NCBI RefSeq assembly: GCF_029962835.1
Contig: NC_080573.1
Coordinates: 93,615,501 to 93,679,500, forward strand
Direction of reading: 5' to 3'
Length of the DNA stretch: 64,000 nucleotides
DNA from: Magnolia sinica
Lineage: Eukaryota > Streptophyta > Magnoliopsida > Magnoliales > Magnoliaceae
Part shown: one piece after another, positions 46,690 to 57,844 of the stretch
How positions within the stretch are numbered: position 1 is the first letter of the stretch
Layout: every line of letters starts with the position of its first letter
Notes under the pieces: model-generated
Database searches by the model: none
What the model saw: only the letters and a program-made list of their open reading frames with translations
What the model was told of the DNA's origin: nothing
Translations under genes and position numbers: made by a program

Positions 46690-48075
46690 CACATCACCTA
46701 GTTTGGTCTGTTGCAACCAATGAGTTCATAGTATCTCTCATTCGTGCCATCATCTGCTCTATTATTCGCTCTGTCATCCGTTGCTCCATTTGCTATAGAT
46801 GCTTAGCCATCTGTTCTTTCATTCGCTCCTCCACTAGTTGCTCTACCCGCTCATTCATGTGTCGTCACAACTCATCAGTCTCCCTCCTGAGTTTTGCAAT
46901 GGTATTTCTTGTGCCCCATAACGTGGAAGCTGTGGGACCTAACCCCATCATGCGGACCCGGCCCGGATGCTCTAGTCCCAATATCTGGGATAAGAGATCG
47001 TCTCGGGCAGTGCTACTCTGAGAGGACTCAGCAGTCTAAGTTGCCCGTAACTCCTCAATCATTTCCTGTAGTGTAGAAACACATTAAATAAGTTGTTCAA
47101 TATCATGACTTAATGAAAAATATTGGCTGAGATGTCAATGATTGATAAATTTCTACATACAATAACATGAGCCGACACTTCGTTCACAACACTCCCATCT
47201 TTCTTCCGATGGGTCGTTATGAACAACGTTGCCCGATCAGGAGACTCTCCACCAAGATTCTTTGCCCGCTTTTTCCATGTAAAAACAAATGAGTTGATAA
47301 CAATCATATTAAAACAGAATGATGGCATTTCAAGTTTAGAAATCAAAGAAGAATTTACCTCTTCTTCACGCACTTGAGCAAAGCTCCTTGAGCTGGCAGT
47401 GTGGGCCATACGATGCTTGCTGCGGTTGATTTTATTCCTTTGAGTGTGGGCCTACAATGTGACATAGTAAAATAACTAAATTTTAATATAAATAACAATA
47501 TACACCAACATGGATATAATTTTTCTTTATGTTTAATTTTTACCTGTCCTTCATCACTTAACCAATAGGTGACGAGCCACTTCTAGTGCGTCGGCTCCAC
47601 TCGATCAGGACAGTGAGCTAGTCGTTCCTCATTAGTCAAATATCGCTTGTAGTGTTCTTTTTTTAACCACTTCTTCCACTCCTTCCATGAAGCTCCGATG
47701 GACTTCATTACCCAATTTCGACGCTCCTCGTCGATATTCCACTTGATCTGCAATACATCAATCATCAATTATACTTAGTATACAAAAATACAAAAAGAGT
47801 AATTGAATTTTTGATTTCATATTACCTTCACTTCATTCCAAATCTCATTCTTGTGAGATAGTGGCACATGATGCCAACTATCGTGATCAAGAGGCGCTAA
47901 GCGCCCATTCCTAGATAAAATGCCCAGCCACCTTGTAAATTCATTGTACTTATGTCCAATGGGCTGCCCGTACTTATTCCAACTGATATTCAGTTGCTTA
48001 TTGGGTGGCAAGTTCGCCACCTCGCTGATGACTGTAGGGCCTCGAAATCGTCTATTATGAAATACCACCCTCTTT
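46690..48075 (-). pseudogene. CACTA second gene, Transposase_24 (Ptta/En/Spm)-like, several exons, broken
   Basis: Exons readable on the minus strand: about 48074-47826 (NRRFRGPTVISEVANLP, WLGILSRNGRLAPLDHDSWH), 47747-47544 (IKWNIDEERRNWVMKSIGAS, WKEWKKWLKKEHYK), 47451-47359 (HRMAHTASSRSFAQVREEE) and about 47280-47160 (KRAKNLGGESPDRATLFITT, HRKKDG). Last is a Met/Glu/Gln-rich coiled-coil region (46690-47058: MEQRMTERIIEQMMARM). Most junctions have GT/AG. The layout matches the plant En/Spm protein that binds element ends (Pfam Transposase_24). A TAG in exon 2 after DRVEPTH and stops in the coiled-coil exon inactivate it. Confidence 0.78.
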
Positions 48076-48158
48076 ATGAAACAAAAGAATAGATATGAGC
48101 ATTCTAAATATGTGAAATATAATATTTAAATTTAATTAAATCAAGAACAGAACAAAAC

Positions 48159-48204
48159 TATAAAAGTTACAAGCTTAACTTCACTTCACTTAAATTATAT
48201 ATTT
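48159..48204. repeat. 46-bp direct repeat, left copy
   Basis: TATAAAAGTTACAAGC...TAAATTATATATTT; recurs at 50210-50255 with one mismatch. The pair brackets the truncated LTR. Confidence 0.9.
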
Positions 48205-50209
48205 GTAAGTGCTATAGTTTCTATCCCTCTTTGTTGTCAAATTTGTAGTGCCAAAATCACTATTATACTCTGTTATATATAACTTGCATAAGTGAAGCTC
48301 TCTCAAGGATCAACATTCATAAACAAGCTAAGCTCACAACAAGCAAAGCTCTCAAGTACAAGACTCAAGATCTTGAATGAAAGAACTGCTCACAAGACAA
48401 GACTCTGGAATGAAAGAACTGCTCACAAGACAAGACTCAAGCTGAACTCAAGACTCAAGCTGAAACTCAAGCCACTTTCAAGATTGAGTTACATGAAGAG
48501 TTCAATTACATCAAGACTTCAAGACTGATACTTCAAGGTCACTTGTTCCTAATGCTTCAATGTCCATACTTCATGATTGAGGTTTGTTTGACCATAGGTT
48601 GACCTTAGAAGTAGGTCATTTCGGATACATAAGTCGAATGTTATTTTTCATGTGATTGGTCTGTTCTTCGACTAGTCCTAGGCCTTCTTCGACTAGTCCT
48701 AGACTTGCTTCGACCAGTCTAAGAAATTCCTCGACCAGTCGTAAGTTTGTTACAAATTCCGGATAAAATCTGTTAGCCTTCGACTAGTCCTGGAATCTGT
48801 TCGACCAGTCGTAGGAACAGTGTCGACTGATCTTCGACCAGTCGTACAACCTTCGACTCGAAGTCCAGCGATGGTTTACAGGACCTACGACCAGTCGAAG
48901 GAAACCTACGACCAGTCGTAGGTGACCTACGACCAGTCGTAGGAGAGCTACGACCAGTCGTAGAACGGTCAGAGCATATCCCGCCGGATTTTTCAAATAT
49001 CTGTTGTTGCTTCGACTAGTCGAAGAGCACTCTAGACCAGTCTAAGACTCGATCTTCTCACCTATAAATAGTGCACGAATCTCAGAAGAAATCATCGATT
49101 TAATTAAAGTATTCAAGCCAATCTTCGTCGAACTTCTGAGAGATAATTCTGTGCTCCATCTAAGCTAAGTGTGCTTATTTAATATTCTCTTTCCTTAGCT
49201 TTATTTTAATTGATTTTGTTTCTTATATTCCAATCTGATTTGATAAGAGGAATTATTATTCCCTTTCTTTGGAATCAAAATCAATTAAGGCAAGCCCTAT
49301 TTGGTTTAATTTAAAATCTATTAGAACTAGAACCATTGTAATCGAGTACTGGACATTGAACTTGGACATTCAATCATCTACTTTGATTTGGTTCTACCGG
49401 GCTGCTACAACGAAGAAGATATTCAGGTATTTTACATATTGTAAATTCCTTTCTATTATTTTGGTTTCTTTCAAGATTTGCCAGAAAAATCTTGTTATTT
49501 TGGTTATCTGAGGAAAGCCAGGAAAACTCAGAAGTGGGGTTTTTTAAATTGTGTAAGCCCACATACAAAGACACAATTGTAAGGGTTTTGGGTGAACCTG
49601 GGAAAACCTATTTTTAGTGAACGCTAATATCCCCTGTGTGAGGATATTAGGAGTGGAGTAGCATTTTGTGTGGCTGTTGTTTAACAGTTGGTGAACACAC
49701 AGGCAAACCACTATAATCCCTTGAGTTGTGGTTGATTGTTTTATTCTTCTAATTTTTTATTCTTTTTGTGGGATGTATGTATGGTGGTGAATGTTGTAAT
49801 TATTTCAAGCTTTGTGAGAATGTTGTAATAGCTTAGAATTTACTTTCTGCTATTCCTTTATAAGCTTGATTTTCAATTTCATTTGAAAGTTGTTCCAGCA
49901 AGGTTACCCTGCCATTTTTATGGTGTATGGCTGTCCCTAGAACAATACATCTTTAATTACAAGTTATTTCAATTCAGTTTATATTTATTTTTGTATTCCT
50001 CTTCGATTTAAGACTTGATAAAAAGACCTTTCTAGAAATAAGGTTGTCCTACCATAAACTCTGTTTTTGGTGTAAGGTTGTCCTTAGAATAACGTTTGTA
50101 TCAACCTCTCAAGATCTGAATTTTGAGGTTGTTTTTCTTTCCTGTATTGTTATTTAATTTGGCTATCATTTTCTTTATTATTCCGCTGTTATAAGTTTTT
50201 ATTTGGCAT
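48204..50209 (+). repeat. Truncated Sirevirus-type LTR inserted in the CACTA element
   Basis: Starts TGTAAGTGCTATAG and contains many CGACCAGTCGTAG/TCGACTAGTC palindromes (48660-49030) followed by CCTATAAATAGTGC (about 49062). It ends TTTATTTGGCATT, just where the CTTATTCACCCCCC tail of related LTRs should begin. Same family as 16714-18401. The end of the LTR is missing and replaced by the second copy of the 46-bp flank, so this is not a normal LTR insertion. Confidence 0.8.
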
Positions 50210-50255
50210 TATAAAAGTTACAAGCTAAACTTCACTTCACTTAAATTATATATTT
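50210..50255. repeat. 46-bp direct repeat, right copy
   Basis: Second copy of 48159-48204. Confidence 0.9.
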
Positions 50256-50482
50256 ACATACCCAGAGTCGATGCTGAACTATTTGAACTCTGTCCAACCT
50301 GGTTGGTGGTCGAGACCGGGTCAATAAAGCTCGAATGATGATGGTCAGAGGTCGACATCTTCATTTCCTTCACAATATGAAAATAACATATGTAATGAGA
50401 TTGGAGTTAACCAAATAATTGTGAGCATAAAAAAAAAAAAAAAAGAAGAAGCATGCATCACATTTGTGTTAGGCATCAATAC

Positions 50483-51420
50483 CTAGTCATCAGATTCCGA
50501 CCTAGAATCGTGGTCCTCTTTAATCAAATTAGATAAGTTTTGTGGAGTGTTAACTTCGTTTCCCTCCACATCCGTCCTATCCCAACTCACATTATCATCA
50601 TTGGCAAGCATAGTCGCTTCCAATGTATGATTAATGCAAGGCAAGCTCTGAAGGTATGTATCATTATCAACAAACGAATCATTCATGCCCATTTCGAACA
50701 AATCCCTTGGCTTTGACCTGATAACAACATGCCAATCACGATCAATAGGATTGGGGACATAGAATACCTGTTGTACTTGGGTTGCTAAGACATATGGTTC
50801 ATCATACAGGTTCCAACCAGTATGCCATAATTGTTTGAAATTCACGAGCGTGAACCCAAATTCATCCTTCTTGATTCCCCTGCCCTGAGTTCTTACATCC
50901 ACCCAATCACACCTAAATAATACAACTTTCTTGGACCCACAATAATCCAACTCGATAATGTTTGTTAAAACACCATAGTAATCCACATCCCCTATAACAG
51001 GGTTTCTATCACTTGTACTTGCGAAGCTTGATGTCTTTGCCGTCACTACAACTCCACTATTCTGTGTTTTCAAGTCTCTCTCACAGTCTCTTGTACGAAA
51101 CCTGAAACCATTAATGATGTATCCTTTAAATCTTCTTGCAATAGTGTTAGGGCCCCGAGCCAAGCTTCTAACTTCTTTCGGAACTTGATCATTCCCAACA
51201 TGGTCCACATGACCGACTTCTGTTTCGATCGTAGGACTTTAGTCTCTATAGGTACCTATAGTCACATAATAGACAGGTCATGTGCTATGAGCAATACTCA
51301 TCGTCCCGAAGGGATTGAATCCATCAGTTGCTAACCCAAGCCTGACATTACGACTATCATATGAAAAATTTGGGTGTTGCAACTTTGAACAATGCAATAC
51401 TCTGCCCAAAATTCATGTCA
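50483..51420 (-). pseudogene. CACTA TNP2 transposase fragment with DUF4216 region
   Basis: The 241-codon ORF 50483-51208 contains YYGVLTNIIELDYCGSKKVV, LFRCDWVDVRTQGRGIKKDE, FGFTLVNF, QQVFYVPNPIDRDWHVVIRS and KPRDLFEMG, the DUF4216 region found at the C-terminal side of plant En/Spm TNP2 transposases. Its end is acidic. Just upstream (51290-51400) the minus strand reads NVRLGLATDGFNPFGTMS, a motif of the Transposase_21 catalytic region, with a stop before and after. In full-length TNP2 these two parts are separated by hundreds of residues, so a large internal part has been deleted. This copy cannot encode an active transposase. Confidence 0.85.
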
Positions 51421-53123
51421 ATCCACTGTAGTTATTACTCTACTCAACATTGGTCCTGCTACTATCTTATATTCTAGTATAAATTGGTCACCAAGGCTTC
51501 AGGACTCTTCTAGAGTCACCAACACATCCCTTAGCTACTACTAAGGGAGCACGACACCTAATTAAATTACAAAACTAAGTGTACATGTGGCAGCTATGTG
51601 ACATTGAGGTAGCTAAGAAAATATGCATAGTTATGCATAAGCCTTTTTATTTTTTAATAACTGTGTGGACTTTTAGAGCCAATCTAGGTGCATGCAAAGT
51701 CATGTAGTGCACAGCGGTTCATTATCATCTAAATGGGTGACACTTGCACTTATTGCACAGGATTTTATGGGTAAAAAGCCCCATAATAGGGAATTGATTT
51801 GGCTTTGTTTTGGACTTTTGGGTTTTGAATTACAATTGCATAATCCAATGCAATAGTTTCATTTAGGTTTTTTTTTCACAATGCAATAGTATCTTGGGGC
51901 ATCCTATCCACTCAACAAGATGGGCCACGTGTATTGCAGCCATCTTTTTATTTCCTAGATTTTCTGGCTGCTTTAACATTGATATGAACTACATAATTCT
52001 GCTTGACTGAATGGAAGTGTTAAAAAGTATTGGCCATTTGATATGGAGCTGATTCTTTATTCTAAACTTTATATTAGGAAAGTGAGGAAGAAGTCACTGA
52101 TACTAAAGGTAGCACTGCTTTCTTTTGATTTCAAATCTCTGTGACTATTATGTTTTCTTGTTCTGTACATCTATGAATGCACTGGCTGGCTGGATGGTGG
52201 AAGTGTCACTTCCGTTGACATTTTCTTGGTGTTAAGTATCATCTTTAGTAAACATATCATTATGAACTCTAAAAGAAAACATGCTAGCATGTGAGATATG
52301 TGAGAATTGTCCTCAGTGATGAAGAACTAAACAGGATTTTATTTGGAAGGTGTTGACAGGAAAAATTGAATCCATTAGATGTTAACTGTAACTAGTTGGA
52401 AGATACTATTCAATAATGAGTTGGAAGGGGAAAAAAACTGTATAATTACAAATCATTGGTACTAGCCTTTACTAGGACCAGCTGTTGGAATCATTGACTG
52501 ACTGCATTTGTTTACTAATTAATTGAAGCATGGATAATTAACATTATAGTCTATTTTGGAAATTACAAGATTCATGGTTTATGTATTAGCATTTGGTGTG
52601 GGTGCATGTATATACAACACACATGTTTGCTTGTGAGGGTGCATCTGACTTCAGCAGTTGTGTATGTTGTACAGTTGAAGAATGCGGATAGGTGGACCCT
52701 CCATAGTGGATAACCATTGAATCCATAACCCTATCTATTGTAGGGGATTGAAAAAGAAAGTGAACAAGTGTAATGTGCAAGTTATATAACAATCAAAAGA
52801 AAGGGTCAAGAGTATAGAAATAAGTGAGAAGATGGTGAGGAATTTTTCCATCTTACCAATAAGTCTTTTTTTTAAAAAATGATGTTTACACTTGCTGCAT
52901 GCTCTTTTTTGAAGAAATGAAGTTCCATGGAGAGATTAATGCCTTTGTAATTTCCATTTTCTATCACGTATCTTATGCTTAAGGCAAAGTTAATCATGTG
53001 TGTGAATGCAAACGAAAATTTTAATTGTTTTGAATTATCATCTGCATGCCATGTGAATAATAGATTACTAACATAGTAACACCATTGTTACACATCTGAC
53101 TATCCGCCGAACAATTTTGATTG
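51421..53123. other. CACTA interior without recognised genes
   Basis: AT-rich DNA. The plus strand shows GAAAGTGAGGAAGAAGTCAC followed by a possible donor near 52110, but I cannot assign it. It may be an intron or flank of the captured gene that follows. Confidence 0.4.
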
Positions 53124-53237
53124 TTTCCACCAGAACCTGAGAATTATCGGGGCCCCAAGCTTAAAGTTGCTATCATTGGAGCTGGGCTGGCTGGCATGTC
53201 TACTACAGTGGAGCTTTTGGATCAAGGCCGTGAAATT
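53124..53237 (+). pseudogene. ZDS: Captured fragment of zeta-carotene desaturase (ZDS)
   Basis: Plus-strand translation [20 protein letters not shown], then [18 protein letters not shown]. This is the start of the mature plastid enzyme that desaturates zeta-carotene towards lycopene: the [19 protein letters not shown] segment is the FAD-binding dinucleotide fold (GxGxxG as G-A-G-L-A-G). Phytoene desaturase differs in this motif. Similarity stops abruptly after GREI, where ZDS would continue with VDIYESR-like residues. Only 38 codons remain, on the strand opposite to the transposase genes. It is a third captured host gene piece and cannot be functional. Confidence 0.83.
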
Positions 53238-54540
53238 TGTACACAATAATAAATACCCTGACCAGAATATTGCACAATATACCAACTATCAGGTTTGGAA
53301 TTTGTGTCATTTTTCCACCAATCAAAATACAAGGCCAGGTTCTTTTAAAAAAAAAAAGGTTCAGACACAATGCACTCACTAAATCTGGCACAATTCATGG
53401 CATCTCATTCAGCTGAAATATCCTATTCAGTCGTAATTTGGGGTACAACCAAAACACACAGTAAGCACTTCATCATTCCAAAGAAAACAAAAAACAGAGT
53501 CAGCCATTTAGCTCTTGCCCTGATTGATTTGTCAACTACCTACCAAAAATAGAAAATGTGTATGAAAATCAATCAGATTAGGTGTGGATGCTGAATCCCG
53601 TTGGGCCAACGTTCGAATTTATTTCATCCAACCAAAACTAACCCTTCTCATGAATTAAGATAATGCCATATCCACAATCGCTCCCAAATGCAAAATTATC
53701 TAAATTTAAGATGAATCACATCCATCTCCAATGAGGATCATTTTCTGCTAGCAGAGGGAAGTGGTATGCAGGAAGTGCATGCTCCTAAAAAACATAATAC
53801 ATAACAGATCTTTCTCTATTCTCCTAATCTGATCAAATTTGAGATCGAGAGAAAAGGAGCGAAAGGAGCGAAATGAAAAGAATTGAGCTTACCTTGAACT
53901 GATTTAGATCTGGATCTGGATCTGAATGATAAGAAGGTCTTCTAGCAGCTCTCCTTCTTCCAATCGAGAGAGAGAGAGAGAGAGTGGATTTGGATCTAGA
54001 TCTGAATGATAAGGTCTTCTAGCAGCTCGAAAACTTGCGAAAAGAATCAAAATTTGCAAACAAGGAAATCATAAAGGTCTTCTTTATGGGAATCTAACAG
54101 AATTCCACAAAAAAAAGGAAAAATCTCTACATTCCTCTCTAAACCAGACAATCTAGGGTTCTCGATCGAGAAAAAACAGAAAACAGCAAAGAAATTGCAA
54201 ACAAATCACAAAAAATGAAATTGAGAGCTAGAACATCCAATCTTCGACGAGATTTAACGAGAAAATGCGGGAACAAGAGCAATACCGACCTGCACGTCTG
54301 ATAAAAAAGAATTTCGAAGCTCCTTTTGCCATCAATCGACAAAATGGTTGGAACCGAAGAAAGAAATGGCGATTTCCGAGCAAAAATCAAGAGAAATGAG
54401 GGTTTCGGAGACTTGCTTGGAGACCTTTTGGCCGAAAAGCCAGTGAGAGGAACGGCGGCTTGCTTTTGTAGCTGGACTTTACCGAAAATGATGAAAATGC
54501 CACTATAACTTTAGAAAGTCGAAATTACCCTTGCTACTTT
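53238..54540. other. CACTA 5' region without recognised genes
   Basis: Contains two near copies of a 45-50-bp segment ending GGTCTTCTAGCAGCTC (about 53902-53954 and 53984-54029), the second after a short (AG)n. It looks like leader/promoter DNA (captured or native), possibly upstream of the minus-strand transposase. No ORF of interest. Confidence 0.4.
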
Positions 54541-54544
54541 GTGA

Positions 54545-55910
54545 CATTGGCCTCAGTTTTCAATAACCGAGGCAAAAAGGCTTGGCCGGCTCATGAAGCA
54601 AAGAGCTCAGTAGGGCCCACCATGACATGGCATCCGCTCCATCCATCTCTTATGACATATTATTTTAGAATGGGACCCAAAATAGTAGGCTGATTCAACA
54701 CTCTAATGGACCATAATACATGGATTAGTGATGATGGGACCATTTACCTTTGAAATCTTACCATGGCCCACCGTGATGAGTTCGGTAGCCTCAAGAAGGC
54801 TTCAATGATAGACGTCTTCGTGAAATAATTTTCAGGCCCACTTCCATAAATAAGTTTCCAAAAATGATGGACAGACTTTTAGCCTCGGTTACTAACCAAC
54901 CGAGGCAAAATGATAGACTTTTGGCCTCAGTTACTCACCAACCGAGGTAAAAGGGTAGACATTTGGCCTCAGTTGTTCACCAACCGAGGCAAAAGGGCAG
55001 ACTTTTTGCCTCGGTTGCTCACCAACTGAGGCAAAAGGGCAAACTTTTTGCCTCAATTTCTCACCAACCGAGGCAAAATTGTTGACTTTTGGCCAGACAA
55101 AAGGGTAGACTTTTGGCCTTAGTTTTCAATAACCGAGGCAAAAAGGTATGCTTTTGGCCTCAGTTTTCAATAACCGAAGCAAAATGGCATACTTTTAGCT
55201 TTAGTTGCTCACCAACCGAGGCAAAAGGGCAAACTTTTAACCTCAGTTGCTCACCAACCGAGGCAAAAGGGCAGACTTTTGGCCTCAATTGCTTACCAAT
55301 CGAGGCAAAATGGCAGACTTTTGGCCTCAGTTTCTCACCAACCGAGGCAAAAGGGCAGACTTTTAGCCTCAGTTTCTCAACAATTAAGGCAAAAAGGCAG
55401 ACTTTTAACCTCGGTTGCTCACCAACTGAGGCAAAAGGGCAGAATTTTGGCCTCGATTTCTCACCAACAGAGGCAAAAGGGCAGACTTTTGGTCTCAATT
55501 TCTCATCAACCAAGGCAAAAGGGCAGACTTTTGGCCTCAGTTCTCAACAACCGAGGCAAAAGGGTAGACTTTTAGCCTCAGTTGCTCACCAACCGAGGCA
55601 AAAGGGCAGACTTTTGGCCTCAGTTGCTCGCCAACCGAGGCAAAAGGGCAGACTTTTGGCCTCAGTTCTCAACAACCGAGGCAAAAGGGCAGACTTTTGG
55701 CCTTAGTTGCTCACCAACCGAGGCAAAAGGGCTGACTTTTAGCCTCAGTTTCTCACCAACCGAGGCAATAGGGAAGAGTTTTGGCCTCAGTTTCTCATCA
55801 ACCGAGGCAAAAAGTGAATTTTTAACCTCAGTTCCTTTACAACCGAGGCTAAAAACCATATTTAGCCTCCTTTTTTTGGACCGAGGCTAAAAAATTGAGG
55901 CTAAAGGCCT
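54545..55910. repeat. CACTA right subterminal repeats, 42-bp tandem array
   Basis: More than 20 copies of a unit close to 42 bp, GACTTTTGGCCTCAGTTGC...TCACCAACCGAGGCAAAAGGGCA, dense from 54878 to 55860. Each unit holds the imperfect palindrome GCCTCAGTT...AACCGAGGC. The last copies change to GAGGCTAAA, the form used at the left end. Because the unit is a multiple of 3, long spurious ORFs run through it on both strands. Confidence 0.92.
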
Positions 55911-56405
55911 ACTTTCTTGTAGTGTCTCTACTCCGTTTTCGATGGGGTCGCTAGGTTTTAAAGTGTGGCGTGGTACACGTTTGATGGACGGTCCAGATCC
56001 ATCCATTAATTCCTGGTGGTGGGTCCCATCTCCATCCGCACCTCCGATTGGATTTAAACTTCTTAGCGCGAGAACGAGAGTAGAGAAGAAGAGTTCGGGA
56101 CGGGTTCGATCAAGCGTGCTTTGACCGAACCTTATGTCCCTGTATGGTGCGAGTGCACATACCCCGTGTACATGCATCACCTGGAGTGGGGTCTACAGTG
56201 ATGATGTCCATGGATCCATTCCGTTGGTTTGTTTCATAAGCTCATGTTACTGCCCAATGGATGGGGCAGGTTTAAAGCTTGAGTGGGCCATGATTCTATG
56301 TAACGGGTTATCTTGCAATCCAAGAAGGTCTAACGGTCAGATGTCTTGATCTTTTAGGTGGAGATTGCTCCCAATGGTCTGATTCACGTTGGGGAATGTA
56401 TGTAA

Positions 56406-56817
56406 GGGCCCGTTTGGCCAGTCGGATTGGAAGGGATTGGATGGTATTGGAAGGGATTGGAAGTCAAATCCCGGGATTGGCCTGGCGTGCCAAACAGAGT
56501 CGGTGAGCTGATCCCAATCCCATGTATCTAAAGACAATCCGCTGACAACACCATCATTACATTTAAATCCCATCAAATCCACCCTAATCCTTCAGATTTG
56601 CCTGGGACGTGTTTGGTTTGAAGGATTAGAAGGGTTGAAAAGGTTTAATACCGGGATTGGCAGGGTGCGCCAAACAGACTGGATATAGCAATCCAGGGAT
56701 ATATCAATCCCATGGATCTCCAAACAATCCACTGACAACACCATCATTACCTAGAAATCCATGCCATCCACCCTAATACCATTCAATCCCTTCCAATCCA
56801 CCCGGCCAAACGGGCCC
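56406..56817. mobile_element. Tourist-like MITE, 412 bp, TSD TAA, internally duplicated
   Basis: Terminal inverted repeats GGGCCCGTTTGGCC and its complement, extending through GGATTGGAAGGGATTG; TAA on both sides (56403-56405 and 56818-56820). The body holds two copies of a segment of roughly 190 bp (GGGATTGGC...CCAAACAGA...CTGACAACACCATCATTAC), so it is a duplicated or nested MITE. Confidence 0.88.
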
Positions 56818-56926
56818 TAAAGGTTAGGGTAGTCGGATTGGCATTGTGTACGTGTTCCTAATAGATTAAGTTTCACTTTGAAAACTCTCAATACTCGGGT
56901 ATTGAGAAGTTCGAGGGGTTACAAAA

Positions 56927-57150
56927 AGTGTAATTATTGAGCGAGGATTATCTCATGCATTAAAGGCAGGATTATAAAGTGAGGGTTATCTCGTGCATTA
57001 AATGATAAGATTATCAAGTGGGGGTTATCTCATGCATTAAAAGGTGGGATTATTGAGCAGAAATTATCTTATGCATTAAAGAGTGAGATTATTGAGTGGG
57101 GTTATCACATGCTTTAAAGAGTAGGATTATAGAGCAGGGGTTACTTCATG
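56927..57150. repeat. ~42-bp tandem repeat, 5-6 copies
   Basis: Units like GGATTATTGAGCGAGGATTATCTCATGCATTAAAG (35 bases of the unit in pieces: GGATTATTGAGC, TTATCTCATGCATTAAA) repeated from 56935 to 57135. 57150-57840 is AT-rich with no gene seen. Confidence 0.8.
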
Positions 57151-57844
57151 TTTTATTGTATTATTTTATGTATCATTATCTTGCATTGTAATGTATTAAT
57201 GCCTTATGATAGATGGATCAACTTTATTGAGACCATGATATCATTTGTTACAATACGTTGGAAAATTTTGTTTACTTTGTTTAATTATATGATTGTGTTA
57301 CATATTTTTATATATTTATATTGAGACTATTTTCAAACTTGTGAAGGAAATGATCTCGCTGGGCTTGTGTAAGCTCTCTCAAACATTAAATTTCAAGTTC
57401 AGGATTCAAAGAAGAGGCTATAAGAGATGAGTTTTTAAATGATTATTTTCATTAGATGCTAATTAGTAAATTAGTAGTTTATATTTTATCTTGGAATAAG
57501 AAGTTGTAATAAGTTAATGAAATGATTTTTTACGCGTTTAAGTAGTTGAGTAAATTAGTTACTTATTGAAAGGACATTCATTATCCTCAAAATGTGGAAC
57601 TCTTTAATCATTCTTTGAGAAAATTTATGGTATATATTTATATTTTATGGTTTTTATGTGGAATAAATGTGAATGTGATATAAGAATAGATATAATCTAG
57701 CTCATACCCTAGAACTCAGTACCCAGGTCATTGTATTGATCAGGTACTAGATTTTGGAGCGTGGCACTTCGATTGGCCTTTAAGGTCCTATTTGCCAGCT
57801 CGTCAACCCATATGGTTGTGATGATGCTATATATTGGGCGGTAA

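Larger units (their letters stand above)
42578..55924 (-). mobile_element. CACTA (En/Spm) transposon, 13.3 kb, TSD TCT, carrying host gene fragments
   Basis: Ends are CACTACAAGAAA and its inverted complement TTTCTTGTAGTG, with TCT on both sides (42575-42577 and 55925-55927), the 3-bp duplication of CACTA elements. Both ends hold dense subterminal repeats built on GCCTCAGTT...AACCGAGGC. The minus strand holds a TNP2-type transposase fragment and a second-gene (Transposase_24-like) remnant, both decayed, so this copy would need help to move. Between these and the ends lie pieces of an ABCG transporter, RIBA and zeta-carotene desaturase. A SINE and a partial Sirevirus LTR are nested inside. Confidence 0.92.

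Noticed and set aside
53124..53237. Functional carotenoid gene
   Set aside because: Only 38 codons of ZDS remain and similarity ends abruptly.
55089..55706. 205-codon ORF on the plus strand (and others on both strands nearby)
   Set aside because: It reads through the 42-bp CACTA subterminal repeat; the protein is a 14-residue repeat caused by a unit length divisible by 3.
54545..55910. CRISPR-like regularly spaced array
   Set aside because: Units are contiguous and diverged, no unique spacers, inside a CACTA end in a plant genome.
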